Shown here: piece after piece, positions 16,800 to 26,112 of the stretch
How the letters are laid out: every line of letters starts with the position of its first letter
How positions within the stretch are numbered: the stretch's first letter is position 1
Made by a program: the position numbers and the translations under genes
Source of the DNA: Rhizobiales bacterium GAS188
GTDB lineage: Bacteria; Pseudomonadota; Alphaproteobacteria; Rhizobiales; Beijerinckiaceae
Direction: 5' to 3'
Assembly (NCBI GenBank): GCA_900104855.1
Contig: FNSS01000001.1
Coordinates: 1,054,001-1,118,000, forward strand
Length of the DNA stretch: 64,000 nucleotides
The notes under the pieces: model-generated
Told to the model about the DNA's origin: nothing
Database searches by the model: none
Seen by the model: only the letters and a program-made list of their open reading frames with translations

Positions 16800-17618
16800 A
16801 TGGTCGCGCTGCATGGCAAAACCGCCGTCGTTACAGGCGCCTCATCCGGTATCGGCAAGGCAACGGCCTGCCTGCTCGCAGGCGAAGGAAGCCACGTCTT
16901 CATCGCTGGGCGCAGCTCGGAGCGGCTTCAGGACGTGGCTCGGTCAATCGAAGACGCCGGAGGCCGGGCGAGCGTCGGAGCCTTCGACCTGCACGACTGC
17001 GAGAAGCTGCAAGCCTTCGTCGCGGAGGCCGCCGAGCAGACCGGACGGCTCGATATCATCGTCAACGCGGCGGGGGTCCACCACCCCGGTACGATCATAA
17101 ACGGCAAATTGGCCGACTGGCGGGCGATGTTCGAGACGAATGTCATCGCGGTGCTGGCCGGCAGCCAGGCAGCGATCCGCGCCATGCGCGAGACCGGAAG
17201 CAAGGGCCATGTCGTCACCATCTCCTCCTATGCGGGTCAAGGCGACGGCCATCACGTCTATGGAGCCACGAAGGCTGCGGTCAATTCCATCTGCAAGGCC
17301 CTGCGTGGAGAACTCGAGGACGAGCCGATCCGCGCCGTGACCATCATGCCGGGTGCGGTCGCCACCAATTTCGGGCGGCACTTTCCGCCGGTTTTCGTCA
17401 ATGGCTTGTTCAAATCGGCCGGCATCTCGACCGCTTTCCAAACCGGCGACGTGCTGCCGGACGAAACGCTCGACGACCTCAAAGCACGCGCTTCGGCGAT
17501 TTTCGCCTCACCGGACGATATAGCCCGAGCCGTCCTATACGCGGTAACACAGCCCCATGACCTCAGTGTCTCCGAAATCCTCGTCGGTCCCCGCAAATCC
17601 TTTCCGGGCAATGCCTGA
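16800..17618 (+). CDS. Short-chain dehydrogenase/reductase (classical SDR)
   Basis: 272 residues. The ATG has GGAG six bases upstream. The NAD(P)-binding motif TGASSGIG is at about 14-21, NAAG near 88, a catalytic Ser in TISSYAG and YGATK as the YxxxK pair. An Arg follows the beta-2 strand (AGRSSERL), which favours NADP(H). The gene overlaps the TetR gene by eight bases, and a palindromic operator lies between its promoter and start, so the two are one repressor-controlled unit. The substrate is unknown. Confidence 0.9.
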   Translation: MVALHGKTAVVTGASSGIGKATACLLAGEGSHVFIAGRSSERLQDVARSIEDAGGRASVGAFDLHDCEKLQAFVAEAAEQTGRLDIIVNAAGVHHPGTIINGKLADWRAMFETNVIAVLAGSQAAIRAMRETGSKGHVVTISSYAGQGDGHHVYGATKAAVNSICKALRGELEDEPIRAVTIMPGAVATNFGRHFPPVFVNGLFKSAGISTAFQTGDVLPDETLDDLKARASAIFASPDDIARAVLYAVTQPHDLSVSEILVGPRKSFPGNA

Positions 17619-18246
17619 AGCAGCGGTCGACGGAACCGACAAGCGCGACCGGATTCTCGACGCCGCCCAAAACCTCTTCCTGCGCTATGGCGTCAAGCGA
17701 ACCTCGATCGAGGACGTGGCGCGGGAAGCAGGCATCGCCAAGGGAACCGTCTACCTTTCCTTCGAGTCCAAGGCCGCCCTTTTCGCCGCGATTGCCGACA
17801 GGCTGTGCGCAAACACGCTCGCGGATGTGCGACGGGTCATTGGTGAAGCCACGCCGCTGGCCGAGCGGCTGGTCGGAGTGCTCGATTGTTATATCGGGGC
17901 AACCCATCGGCTTGTCGCGCAATCGCCCCATATCGCCGAATTGACGGCATCAAAGGAAGCGCTCTCTGCGGCAGCGTTCGACAGGCTCGACAAGCATATC
18001 CGCTCCTTGCTCAGCGACCTTCTGGGTGAGGCGGGCATAACCCGCGACGGAGCAGCCGATATGTTCCTGGCTGCCGGCCTGGGGACGCTCTCCACAGGCG
18101 ACTGTGCGGAGCAGCCATATCGCGCACGCCTCACCGCCATAGTCGACACGCTGCTGGCGGGTCTCACCTGCGGCGCTCCGCCGGAGGGACACCCGGCATC
18201 TTGGCAAGACCGTCGGCGGCGCAAATCGGTTGCCAAATCCGTTTGA
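17611..18246 (+). CDS. TetR-family repressor
   Basis: 211 residues. The ATG overlaps the SDR stop (atgcctga), which suggests translational coupling. An in-frame ATG 54 bases earlier is less likely. The N-terminal helix-turn-helix is at about 10-56 (RILDAAQNLFLRYGVKRTSIEDVAREAGIAKGTVYLSF), and the all-helical ligand domain follows. It probably represses the SDR and itself through the site at 16752-16776, with the SDR substrate or a related compound as ligand. Confidence 0.88.
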   Translation: MPEAAVDGTDKRDRILDAAQNLFLRYGVKRTSIEDVAREAGIAKGTVYLSFESKAALFAAIADRLCANTLADVRRVIGEATPLAERLVGVLDCYIGATHRLVAQSPHIAELTASKEALSAAAFDRLDKHIRSLLSDLLGEAGITRDGAADMFLAAGLGTLSTGDCAEQPYRARLTAIVDTLLAGLTCGAPPEGHPASWQDRRRRKSVAKSV

Positions 18247-18341
18247 ATGGCAACAGGTTTAGGCGACCGGCCTCAGCATAGGATTTTGGGGAGATTCTGA
18301 GATGACCCCAGACGGGGGCACCAAGTGTTAGATTCGATCCA

Positions 18342-19094
18342 CTAGGCTATGACGAGCTTCGCTATGAAGTCTGCCGATTGCCGGCCCAGTCGCTTCTGAA
18401 CTGCGCTGCGAATGTTGGCGTAAATTAGTGTGTTGAACGTCATTTTCTGAGCAGATGTCCAGAAATTGACATCGTTCCGGCCCCACTTAGCAAACAGAAA
18501 CTTACGCCGCTGCGAGCTCGCACGAAAATAGAACGCCCCGAGGGCCATCGAAAGGGCTCCGCTCTGAGCCTTTTGGACCGCGCCGATCTGGAAGTTCCCC
18601 GACAATCCCGCCGTAGCATAGCTGTCAAACAGCGTCATCGCGTCGTCGCCCTCAATCAGATTTTCGAGGGCCGAGATCGACGCGGTTATCCCCTGAAGCT
18701 GGTTGACGGTAGCAATTGCGGAGATGATCGAAAGCGCCGCCTTGTCCATTCTGAAGTCACCCTCGGTTTGGTCGTGGCCCGCGAACGCAAATTGCTCCGT
18801 AATCCAGCCAACGGCCTCGAGCACTTCATTGTACTTGCTGTACCAGGTCCTGGTTTGCGCGAAGCGGTCGCAAGCAGCATCAGCCGCGCGTTGAGCAAGT
18901 TGGAGAGAGAAGAGGATATCCGACCTGTCACCGGTATCAACGCCGGACACGAAGGAGAGGAGGCTCCCAACGTCGACCCACGCATCGGGACCAGCCGACA
19001 GCGGTAGGTCTTCACGGCTGCCCTTTCGCAGGAGCCGCCCCGTTGACGGCGCTTTGGAGAGAGATAGCCCGTCAATATAAGTTTCGAGCGACAA
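18342..19094 (-). CDS. Unknown 250-residue protein, partner of the HELMH protein
   Basis: A TTG start is well supported by GGGGAGGAG at five bases. There is no signal peptide and no membrane helix. It has a short Ser/Lys-rich N-terminus, several alpha-helical stretches (ALSIISAIATVNQLQGI, LSMALGAFYFRA), aromatic-rich segments (TWYSKYNEV, NDVNFWTSAQKMTFNTL) and a basic C-terminus. I recognise no family. The local G+C is visibly lower than in flanking genes, which suggests transfer. It lies 118 bp after the HELMH gene on the same strand and may be co-transcribed with it. Confidence 0.7.
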   Translation of the reverse strand: MSLETYIDGLSLSKAPSTGRLLRKGSREDLPLSAGPDAWVDVGSLLSFVSGVDTGDRSDILFSLQLAQRAADAACDRFAQTRTWYSKYNEVLEAVGWITEQFAFAGHDQTEGDFRMDKAALSIISAIATVNQLQGITASISALENLIEGDDAMTLFDSYATAGLSGNFQIGAVQKAQSGALSMALGAFYFRASSQRRKFLFAKWGRNDVNFWTSAQKMTFNTLIYANIRSAVQKRLGRQSADFIAKLVIA

Positions 19095-19212
19095 TGTGAC
19101 TCCTCCCCTTGAATGAAATCCAACAATCCGCGGCTCCTTCCAGCACTTATATGAGAGGCCGTAGCAGGAAAGAACATATTTCTTGAAATTGACTGCTGCA
19201 TCGGCGACCCGA

Positions 19213-20784
19213 TCAGAAGTGGCCGATCATGCCGAGGAGGCACCGTTCTCGGCGAAGCGAATCTGGATCCTCCGCCGGCCCGATCCCCAGCGTGTCGCAG
19301 ATCGAAACGAAGATCTCAACTGCAACATCGCTGGCCATCCGCGCGATGACGAATGCTTCTGCGCCCCTGTGCAGGATGCAGCCGAGGAAAAGCGTCGGTG
19401 ACAGCCTGAGGATCAGATACTCCCGGCCGCCGCCCTCACGGACCGCTTCCTCAACGTCCTCAACCGAAATATTTGTGATGCGGTAGACCCTGATGGCCCG
19501 GCGGAAGAGGGCCTCCGACCCGGGAACGTCGGCTAAGCGCTGGACGCCGCCGGGAGAGAGCAGCGACACGACCCTTGGGAGGGTGGGAAAGGCATCCAGC
19601 TCGCGCAGCAGGGTTTCAGGCAGCGCCAGCCCCGTGATGTCCGGCGGAATAGCGGCGCTTTGCTCTTCCGAGGCCTCTTTTGCTGGCCAAGCTTCGTCTT
19701 GCCGCGCCGGGACATAGGCGCCTAGCCTTGCGTGAACGAGGCCGTGAGCGAGGGCGAGTTCGACGATGATCCCCAGTTCGAGCTTAGTCGCCTTGGCCGC
19801 GAACTCTGCGACCGCCCCTTCCGGAAGACGCTGCGGCGGGTGTTGCGCGAGACCCGCCTCCGCTCGTTCGGAGCCAAATGCGACCTTAGGCAGGGGATCC
19901 TTGTCAGCGGGCCTTAACTCGGCGTTTGGAAGAAATGGGCGCCAGAAGGCGTAGAGCCGCGCCGCCGCCTCCTGGAGGTCCTCCTCCTCCCAAGCAATCG
20001 CAGGCTCGGAGAGCGAGCGAAGGAGCTTGCAGAATCTCAGCGAGAATTCGGCCGCGGTGTCCCCGGCATCGACCTTATGCCTGCGAACCACATCGAGGAG
20101 GGATACATAGACGCCGTCCTTACCGAGCGCCAGCAGCCTCGCAAAACGATCGTCCGGCGTATCCGCCATGCAGTCAAAGAGCAACGCATCGCTCGGTGCA
20201 TCTGCCAGCCCGCGGCGAAGACAATCCGTATTCATCGCGGCATAGCCAAGAAACCGGACGAGCAGACCCTTGGCATTCAGGGTCGCTTCATCGTCGCCCG
20301 CATCCAGAGGGAGCCAGGACGCAATCGTCTCGAAGGCTTCGCGATAGGGAGGTTGCATTTCACGTGAGGTCGGCAGGGCGTTGATCTCGCGCGCCAGCTC
20401 CGCGGGCGCCGTGCGGGCGACGACTGCAAGCTCGGCATAGGTGGCAGTCGCTTCTTGAACCGTCCATTGGACCTCGTGGCAGGTGTCGAATGCATCGTCG
20501 CCGACCAATCCCCGTAACCGCAGCGTGCCGATGGTCTGCGTGAAAAGGCCGAAAGTCGTGTTGATACCCAGGCTTTGATGCATCAATTCGTGAGCGACGA
20601 TCGCCTTCGGGAACCTAGCGCCCGTGAAAGCCGGATCATTCAATGTCGCGGTCTTGCCCGGTTCGTAGAAACCGAGCGTAACGAGCGCTGCGCGATCGAA
20701 ACTGAAGATTTCCCGGCGAGGCGCGCCTCGTCCGGGCTTCGGAGGCGGCGTAACGTTGTCAGGCATCGATAGGGTAGGCCTCAT
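19213..20784 (-). CDS. Putative zinc metallopeptidase-like protein with HELMH motif
   Basis: 523 residues from the ATG with GAGGA seven bases upstream. A longer frame runs into transposase debris. The only motif is KAIVAHELMHQSLG at about 64-77, an HExxH zinc site. A Glu in VQEATATYAEL some 50 residues later could be the third ligand, as in gluzincins. The remaining 400 residues are helical and acidic with no known repeats, signal or membrane segment. If active it is a cytosolic peptidase, but the site could also be structural. Its neighbour at 18342-19094 is equally unassigned. The pair sits between a TetR operon and an IS remnant. Confidence 0.65.
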   Translation of the reverse strand: MRPTLSMPDNVTPPPKPGRGAPRREIFSFDRAALVTLGFYEPGKTATLNDPAFTGARFPKAIVAHELMHQSLGINTTFGLFTQTIGTLRLRGLVGDDAFDTCHEVQWTVQEATATYAELAVVARTAPAELAREINALPTSREMQPPYREAFETIASWLPLDAGDDEATLNAKGLLVRFLGYAAMNTDCLRRGLADAPSDALLFDCMADTPDDRFARLLALGKDGVYVSLLDVVRRHKVDAGDTAAEFSLRFCKLLRSLSEPAIAWEEEDLQEAAARLYAFWRPFLPNAELRPADKDPLPKVAFGSERAEAGLAQHPPQRLPEGAVAEFAAKATKLELGIIVELALAHGLVHARLGAYVPARQDEAWPAKEASEEQSAAIPPDITGLALPETLLRELDAFPTLPRVVSLLSPGGVQRLADVPGSEALFRRAIRVYRITNISVEDVEEAVREGGGREYLILRLSPTLFLGCILHRGAEAFVIARMASDVAVEIFVSICDTLGIGPAEDPDSLRRERCLLGMIGHF

Positions 20785-20819
20785 GGCGCTGTCCTCGTCC
20801 GGACGTCCTGAGCGTATCA

Positions 20820-21027
20820 CAAGTATTCAGCCGCGGCATCGTCGGCTGCAACGCATAGTGGCAATCGTCCAGAGGCAGCAACGTATGCCGCCGGAAGGCG
20901 ACGATGATCGCTTCGTCCTCGACCGACAGCACCCTTGATCTTGGCTTCTTCGCGCCTGTCGCCAGATCGGCGACAGAGGCCCGTTTCTTCCACGTGACGT
21001 GATGCTCCCGTGAAGAACCTGGCCCAT
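20820..21027 (-). pseudogene. IS481-family transposase remnant with internal deletion
   Basis: The minus strand starts MGQVLHGSIT, the N-terminus of a known IS481-group transposase. It then jumps, in another frame, to TWKKRASVADLATGAKKPRS, VLSVEDEAIIVAFRRHTLLPLDDCHYALQPTMPRL, and ends abruptly. The segment between, about 30 residues of the first helix-turn-helix, has been deleted. The catalytic DDE domain is absent. It is debris marking a past insertion between the cyclase gene and the HELMH cassette. Confidence 0.75.
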
Positions 21028-21084
21028 AGCGCTTCCTTCCATTCCATGGAGAAGATTGCACCATCAAAGCCCGGGACCAAACTC

Positions 21085-22257
21085 CTAGTTGGGGTCCGCT
21101 CCTATGAGCTCGGTCGCGGTATAAACCTCTTGCATGTCGTGGATGCCCTTCAGCACGTAGGTGCCCACGCTCGCCACCGGCCTCACGATGGAATTGGCGA
21201 CAGTGGAAGACACGACCAACGGAACGCCAACCTGCTTCGACAGGCTCTCCAGTCGAGCCGTCATGTTGACCGCCGGCCCCACGACATTGAAGCTCAGGCG
21301 CTTTTCGGCGCCCACATTGCCGCAAGTCGCTTCCCCGAAATGCAGGCCGACGCCGAAGCGAATTTCCACCTTGCCGGCAGCCCTGCGTGCGGCGTTGATC
21401 CTGGCCATGTGCGCCAGCGCTTCACGGGCGGCGTCAAACGCGCTCTCGCAGGCCGTTCGAGCGGAGCCTTCCTCCTTGTCGGCCTCGAACACCGCCAGCA
21501 CGGCGTCGCCGATAAACTGCAACACCTCGCCCGCACGGGGCCGGACCGCGCTATCGACGACATCGAAATAGCAATTCAGCAGCTCGACCATTTCGTCGGG
21601 CGGCAATTCTTCGCTGAGCCGAGTGAAATCGCGCAGGTCGGAATACCAGAAGGCCGCGCGGATGCGCTCGCAATCGCCGCGCCGGATCTGCCCACCCAGA
21701 ACGCGCTCGCCGGCGCGACGGCCGACATAGGTGTCCAGAAGCGCGACGGTAATTCGCCTCATGTTCAGCGCTTCCACGAACGGCGCGATGAAAGGGACGA
21801 TGCTGTCGAACTTGGCAATGTCGCTCTCGCTGAAACCTCCGGGGCGGGACGTGGCGAAGCTGCAATAACCGAACGCATTCGTCTCGCCGTGCAAAGGCCA
21901 GCCGTAGTAATCCACCAGCCCAACGGACCGCAGCTCATCAAGGAGCGGATGCTCGTCGCTCGAGGCAGCTTCAGCAAGACGGATCCGCAGGGGCAGGCCG
22001 CTCTCCATGATCGTCTGGCCGGGGCTGCCTTGGTACTGGCCCGAGGCAAACATATCGAAGCCGAATTCGCTTTGTTCCGTGTGTCCCCCCGGACGCCAAT
22101 GGGCGCTCCACGCGGCGACCAGAGGATGCAGGATACGGGTGGAAATGCGGAGCCGGTTCAGCGGCGCGCCGCCGTCGACAAGGGTGTTGCCCAAGCCTGC
22201 GATCAGGGCGCCGATCCGGGTCGTGTATCGACCCTCCTTCAGCAGCCAATCGGTCAT
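21085..22257 (-). CDS. Class III adenylate/guanylate cyclase with N-terminal sensor-like region
   Basis: 390 residues from the in-frame ATG (MTDWLLKEGRYTTR). Further upstream starts exist and none has a clear ribosome binding site. The N-terminal half (about 1-190) resembles the uncharacterised input region of alphaproteobacterial cyclases (RPGG, GLVDYYGWPL). The C-terminal catalytic domain has FWYSDLRDF (metal Asp), GEVLQFIGDAVLAVF (second metal Asp) and VVGPAVNMTARLE (Asn, Arg). The position that is usually Lys (KFIGD) is Gln here, which may change nucleotide choice or activity. No membrane segment is present. It lies alone beside the IS481 remnant. Confidence 0.85.
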   Translation of the reverse strand: MTDWLLKEGRYTTRIGALIAGLGNTLVDGGAPLNRLRISTRILHPLVAAWSAHWRPGGHTEQSEFGFDMFASGQYQGSPGQTIMESGLPLRIRLAEAASSDEHPLLDELRSVGLVDYYGWPLHGETNAFGYCSFATSRPGGFSESDIAKFDSIVPFIAPFVEALNMRRITVALLDTYVGRRAGERVLGGQIRRGDCERIRAAFWYSDLRDFTRLSEELPPDEMVELLNCYFDVVDSAVRPRAGEVLQFIGDAVLAVFEADKEEGSARTACESAFDAAREALAHMARINAARRAAGKVEIRFGVGLHFGEATCGNVGAEKRLSFNVVGPAVNMTARLESLSKQVGVPLVVSSTVANSIVRPVASVGTYVLKGIHDMQEVYTATELIGADPN

Positions 22258-22537
22258 CGGCGCGGAAGACCAGCTCTCGTCATTTCCGTGCGATACCCAT
22301 GCCACGGGACACTGTGCTCCAAATCTGTGATCGTGAGGCGGCGCGCCGTTTGAACCCCAACCGACGTCCAACGCTGACCCTAACACGCACTCTGCAAACC
22401 GCTATGTCGAGGGCTACCGGATGGACACAAATCTTGGGTGCGTTCTTGGAAATAGGCACTCATGTCGGCCGGCTTTCGGAAACGCGATTGAGCGCGAACC
22501 CTCTCCCCTCGCGAGACCTTTGCGAAACGCCAACGCC

Positions 22538-22664
22538 GGTCATCCCGGACGCTGCGCAGCACGATAGTGATGCGCTGCAGATCCGGATCTCGCGCTTAAC
22601 TGCCGATGATGGATCCCGTGTCTGCGCCGCATCACTATCGTGCTGCAGTGCGCACGGGATGACC
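22538..22664. repeat. Long palindromic intergenic element (ggtcatcccg family)
   Basis: The outer arms ggtcatcccg and cgggatgacc and an 18-bp perfect inner pair (gcatcactatcgtgctgc and its complement) enclose about 40 bp. This is a typical rhizobial intergenic palindrome. With the repeat at 22688-22733 it fills most of the 22258-22752 gap, in which I see no gene. Confidence 0.8.
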
Positions 22665-22687
22665 CCCGATTCTGCGAACGCCAGGCG

Positions 22688-22733
22688 CCGACCTCGCCGT
22701 TCTCAAGAGCGACCGAGACGGTCGCGGTCCCGG
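22688..22733. repeat. G/C repeat of the gggaccgcgaccgtctcggtcgc family (copy 1)
   Basis: Reads cgacctcgccgttctcaaga then gcgaccgagacggtcgcggt. The same block with few changes occurs at 27848-27896 and, in shorter or inverted form, at 42840-42882, 44328-44415 and 61245-61432. Confidence 0.8.
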
Positions 22734-22752
22734 GGTGTCTATCCAAACGCCG

Positions 22753-24798
22753 TCAATGCCGCAGCGAAGCTATGCGCAGCGCGATGTCTTCCGGGCGCGT
22801 CGCAGGGAGCGAACACCGGCCTTCGGCGCAGACGAAGGCGGCGGATTTGTCCCGCGGATAGGCGGCGATCTCGGCAAGCTCTTCTCCAGTGGCGGAGCTT
22901 TCGGCCAACCGCACCGTCCGGTTGAGGAAGCTCGAGGCGAGTGCTGCGGCACGCAGCCCCTCGCTGTCTCGTCCCACAATGACGATATCGATGCTGCGCA
23001 GGCGCTGATCGAGCGCGTTCAAGAGCGCGGCGTGACCATAGGGGTTGGCGCGCCAGGAGGGGGCGAGCGTAGCGATCAGCTCGTCCGCCCGGTTGCGCAT
23101 CGAAGCCTCGCCCGTCAGCGAAGCGAGCTTCAGCAGGGCTTGCGCGTAGAGTGCATGCACATTGGGCACCGCGTCATCGGCCGTCGGCTGCGAGCGGAAG
23201 ACGACATCTCGCGCATCGTCCGCCGAGGTGCACAGATATCCCGTCTCCCGGTCGAGATGATGCGCCTCGAGGACCTCGGCGAAGCCGCGGGCGAGATCGC
23301 AGAGGCGTAAGGTGTCCGTTTTGGGGCCAGCCTCCGCGAGCGCCAGCGCCGCGCGCATCATGGCGGCGTAATCGGATGCCATGCCGGGAAAGATCAGGGT
23401 CCCGTCTCGAAAGGCATGGCCGAGCCGGCTCTCCCCGTCGACTCTGCGCAGCATGACGGCGACGATGACGTCGAAAGCCTCGCGCGCCATAGCGAGCCAG
23501 GATGGCTCGGCGAAGGTGACCGCCGCGTTGACGAGCGCCGCGATGGTCAACCCGTTCCAGTCGGCGAGAACCTTGTCGTCGAGCCCCGGACGAACGCGCC
23601 GGCCGCGCCGCTCGAGCAGCTTGCTGCGCAGCAGCGCAAGGCGATCCTCCTCCTCGGCGGTCGTCGGCTGGGCTTGCAGCCGGTTCAGGATCGTGACGGG
23701 TTCCTGGTGATGCTCGTCCAGCCAATTGCCGGCGGCTCCAGCGTCGTAGTGACTGCCGAAGAAAGCCGCGTCGTCCCGTCCGAGCACCTCCTCGATCTCC
23801 GCGCGCGTCCAGACGTAGAACTTGCCTTCGACGCTTTCGCTGTCGGCATCGAGGCTGGCGCAGAAGGCACCGCGCTCCGTGCGCATCTCGCGCCGCAGCC
23901 AGGCGACGGTTTCGCGCACTGCGGCCTCGAAGATCGCCTCGCCCGTCTCGTGCCAAGCGAGCGACAACAGCTCGAGCAGCTGGGCATTGTCGTAGAGCAT
24001 CTTCTCGAAATGCGGCACCAGCCAGCGCTCGTCGACCGAGTAGCGCGCGAAGCCGCCCCCGAGCTGATCGTAGATGCCCCCCTGGCACATCCTGCGCAAA
24101 GTGAGGAGGACGGCTTCGCGCGATGCTGCATCGTTGCTGCGGGCGGCGTGGCGCCAGAGGAGCTCGAGGACAGGCGGGTTGGGGAATTTCGGCGCACCCT
24201 TCAACCCGCCATGCACGCGATCCATGCTGGCGCAGAGCCGCTCCGCGACGAGGTCCAGCATTGCCGGGGTGATCTCTCCCTCCGACGGTGCGGGCTTGGT
24301 CTCGAGGATGGCGCTGCGCAGTGCCGCTGCGTTCTTCGCCACCTTTTCGGGCTCGGCTCGATAGATGCGGGCCATCTGGCGTAGGATCGAGACGAAGCCC
24401 GGACGTCCGTAGCGCGCCTCCTTGGGGAAGTAGGTGCCGCCCCAGAAAGGTTCGCCGGCCGGCGTCAGGAACATGGTGAGCGGCCAACCGCCAGGCTGAC
24501 CCAGCGCCTGGAGGGCCGACATGTAGACCTGGTCCACATCGGGGCGCTCCTCCCGGTCGACCTTGATGTTGACGAAAAGCTCGTTCATCACTTCGGCGAC
24601 CTCGGCATCCTCGAAGCTCTCATGCGCCATGACATGGCACCAATGGCAGGCCGCGTAACCGATGGAGAGCAGGATCGGCCTGTCGAGACGCCTTGCTTCC
24701 TCAAGGGCCGCCACGCCCCACACCCGCCAGTGGACCGGATTGTCCTTGTGCTGGAGCAAATAGGGGCTCGCGGCGAAGACGAGCTCATTGTGTGGCAT
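22753..24798 (-). CDS. Thioredoxin-domain protein of the SPATA20/YyaL (DUF255) family
   Basis: 681 residues. The ATG follows AGGGAAG. The N-terminal thioredoxin-like domain (about 1-160) starts MPHNELVFAASPYLLQHKDNPVHW and carries the CHWC active site in AACHWCHVMAHESFED. The remaining 500 residues form the six-hairpin (alpha/alpha) toroid seen in the family (QLGGGFARYSVDERWLVPHFEKMLYDNAQL). The length is normal and nothing is missing. The biochemical role is not established: a redox or isomerase-like function is suggested by the fold. The first 70 codons of the longer frame are antisense to the next gene and were excluded. Confidence 0.92.
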   Translation of the reverse strand: MPHNELVFAASPYLLQHKDNPVHWRVWGVAALEEARRLDRPILLSIGYAACHWCHVMAHESFEDAEVAEVMNELFVNIKVDREERPDVDQVYMSALQALGQPGGWPLTMFLTPAGEPFWGGTYFPKEARYGRPGFVSILRQMARIYRAEPEKVAKNAAALRSAILETKPAPSEGEITPAMLDLVAERLCASMDRVHGGLKGAPKFPNPPVLELLWRHAARSNDAASREAVLLTLRRMCQGGIYDQLGGGFARYSVDERWLVPHFEKMLYDNAQLLELLSLAWHETGEAIFEAAVRETVAWLRREMRTERGAFCASLDADSESVEGKFYVWTRAEIEEVLGRDDAAFFGSHYDAGAAGNWLDEHHQEPVTILNRLQAQPTTAEEEDRLALLRSKLLERRGRRVRPGLDDKVLADWNGLTIAALVNAAVTFAEPSWLAMAREAFDVIVAVMLRRVDGESRLGHAFRDGTLIFPGMASDYAAMMRAALALAEAGPKTDTLRLCDLARGFAEVLEAHHLDRETGYLCTSADDARDVVFRSQPTADDAVPNVHALYAQALLKLASLTGEASMRNRADELIATLAPSWRANPYGHAALLNALDQRLRSIDIVIVGRDSEGLRAAALASSFLNRTVRLAESSATGEELAEIAAYPRDKSAAFVCAEGRCSLPATRPEDIALRIASLRH

Positions 24799-24928
24799 GG
24801 CTTCCCTTCGGTCGGCTTGCGGGTCTCTCGTAACCACGACTAAGCTCCATTGCGGCTCGAGACGGCAGGTGAAGTCCTCGCCGATAACAGCACATGTAAG
24901 AATGGCTGTCACAGCCTGGGAGGAGGAT

Positions 24929-26047
24929 ATGGCGCCGAGCAAGACGAAGGCAAAATCCAAGTCAAGGGCAAGCAAGTCAGGGGCAAGCAAGCCTCGAGCG
25001 CCGAAGGCCAAGCGCTTAGGCCTGCTGGAGCGGCTGGATGCCGGGCCGGTGATCTGCGCCGAGGGCTATCTGTTCGAGTTCGAGCGGCGCGGCTATCTCC
25101 AGGCCGGCGCCTTCGTGCCGGAGGTCGTGCTCGAGCATCCAGAGCTCGTCGAGAACCTGCATCGGGAGTTCGTGCATGCAGGCTCCGACGTGGTCGAGGC
25201 CTTCACCTATTACGCGCATCGCGAGAAGCTCAAGATCATCGGCCGCGAGAAGGATCTCGAGCGCATCAACCGCGAAGCGCTGCGCATCGCCAGGAAGGTG
25301 GCGCGCTCGACCGGCGCGCTGTTCGCCGGCAATATCTGCAACAGCAATATCTACGATCCCGGCGACCGCAAGACGCACAGCGCGGTGCGTCGCATGTTCG
25401 ACGAGCAGATCGGCTGGGCGGTCGATGCCGGCGTCGATTTCATCATCGGCGAAACCTACAGCTACGCCGCCGAAGCGGAGCTCGCGGCGCAGGCGATCAA
25501 GCAGGCGGGATTGCCGGCGGTGGTCACCATGGCGGTACACAAGGATGCTGCCTCGCGCGAGAACCTGGCGCTCGGCGAAGCTGCGAAGCGGCTCGAAGGG
25601 GCGGGCGCCGATGTCGTCGGCTTCAACTGCATCCGTGGACCTTGGACCATGCTGCCGCTCCTGAAGGACGTGCGCGCTGCAGTGAAATGCCATGTCGCGG
25701 CGCTCCCCGTCCCCTACCGCACGACGCCCTCCGAGCCGACCTTCCAGTCGCTCACCGATCCCCATTGGCACGACCTCCCCGGCGGGCGGCCATTCCCGAC
25801 GGCGCTCGATCCCTTCGTCTGCAACCGCCATGAGATCGGCGAGTTCGCGCGGCAGGCCTATGGGCTCCGCGTGCACTATCTCGGCGTCTGCTGCGGCGCC
25901 GGACCCCACCATATCCGCGGCATGGCGGAGGCACTCGGGCGGCAGCCGCCGGCCAGCCGCTACTCGCCCGATATGTCGAAGCACGCCTTCTTCGGCACCA
26001 ACAAGCGATTGAAGGCGCATAACATCGCCTATAGCGGGAAGCTCTAG
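24929..26047 (+). CDS. Homocysteine S-methyltransferase-like protein (betaine-homocysteine type)
   Basis: 372 residues. The ATG has a strong GGGAGGAGG site. After a basic Ser/Lys/Ala leader (to about 28), which is encoded by three 15-bp tandem units, comes a single TIM-barrel homocysteine methyltransferase domain. The zinc ligands are visible as the Cys of GFNCIRGP and the CC pair in GVCCGAGPHHIRGMA. The family transfers a methyl group from betaine or a related donor to homocysteine or another thiol. It is divergent from the SPATA20 gene with about 130 bp between. The donor is not determined by sequence. Confidence 0.88.
   Translation: MAPSKTKAKSKSRASKSGASKPRAPKAKRLGLLERLDAGPVICAEGYLFEFERRGYLQAGAFVPEVVLEHPELVENLHREFVHAGSDVVEAFTYYAHREKLKIIGREKDLERINREALRIARKVARSTGALFAGNICNSNIYDPGDRKTHSAVRRMFDEQIGWAVDAGVDFIIGETYSYAAEAELAAQAIKQAGLPAVVTMAVHKDAASRENLALGEAAKRLEGAGADVVGFNCIRGPWTMLPLLKDVRAAVKCHVAALPVPYRTTPSEPTFQSLTDPHWHDLPGGRPFPTALDPFVCNRHEIGEFARQAYGLRVHYLGVCCGAGPHHIRGMAEALGRQPPASRYSPDMSKHAFFGTNKRLKAHNIAYSGKL
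24959..25003 (+). repeat. Three 15-bp tandem units in an N-terminal leader
   Basis: The units aagtcaagggcaagc, aagtcaggggcaagc and a diverged third encode SKSRA, SKSGA and SKPRA-like pentapeptides. They lie 30 bp after the start codon, another example of start-proximal duplication. Confidence 0.75.
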
Positions 26048-26112
26048 TGCGGCGAAGCCGACGCAACACGAGGTTGGGTGTCCGAACCTGAAGCGCGAGT
26101 GATGGCGGCTGC

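Noticed and set aside
18290-18341. tRNA-like 3' end (gattcgatcc) with a ccccagacgggg hairpin
   Set aside because: No acceptor partner, D-arm or anticodon arm can be folded; at most a fragment left by an insertion.
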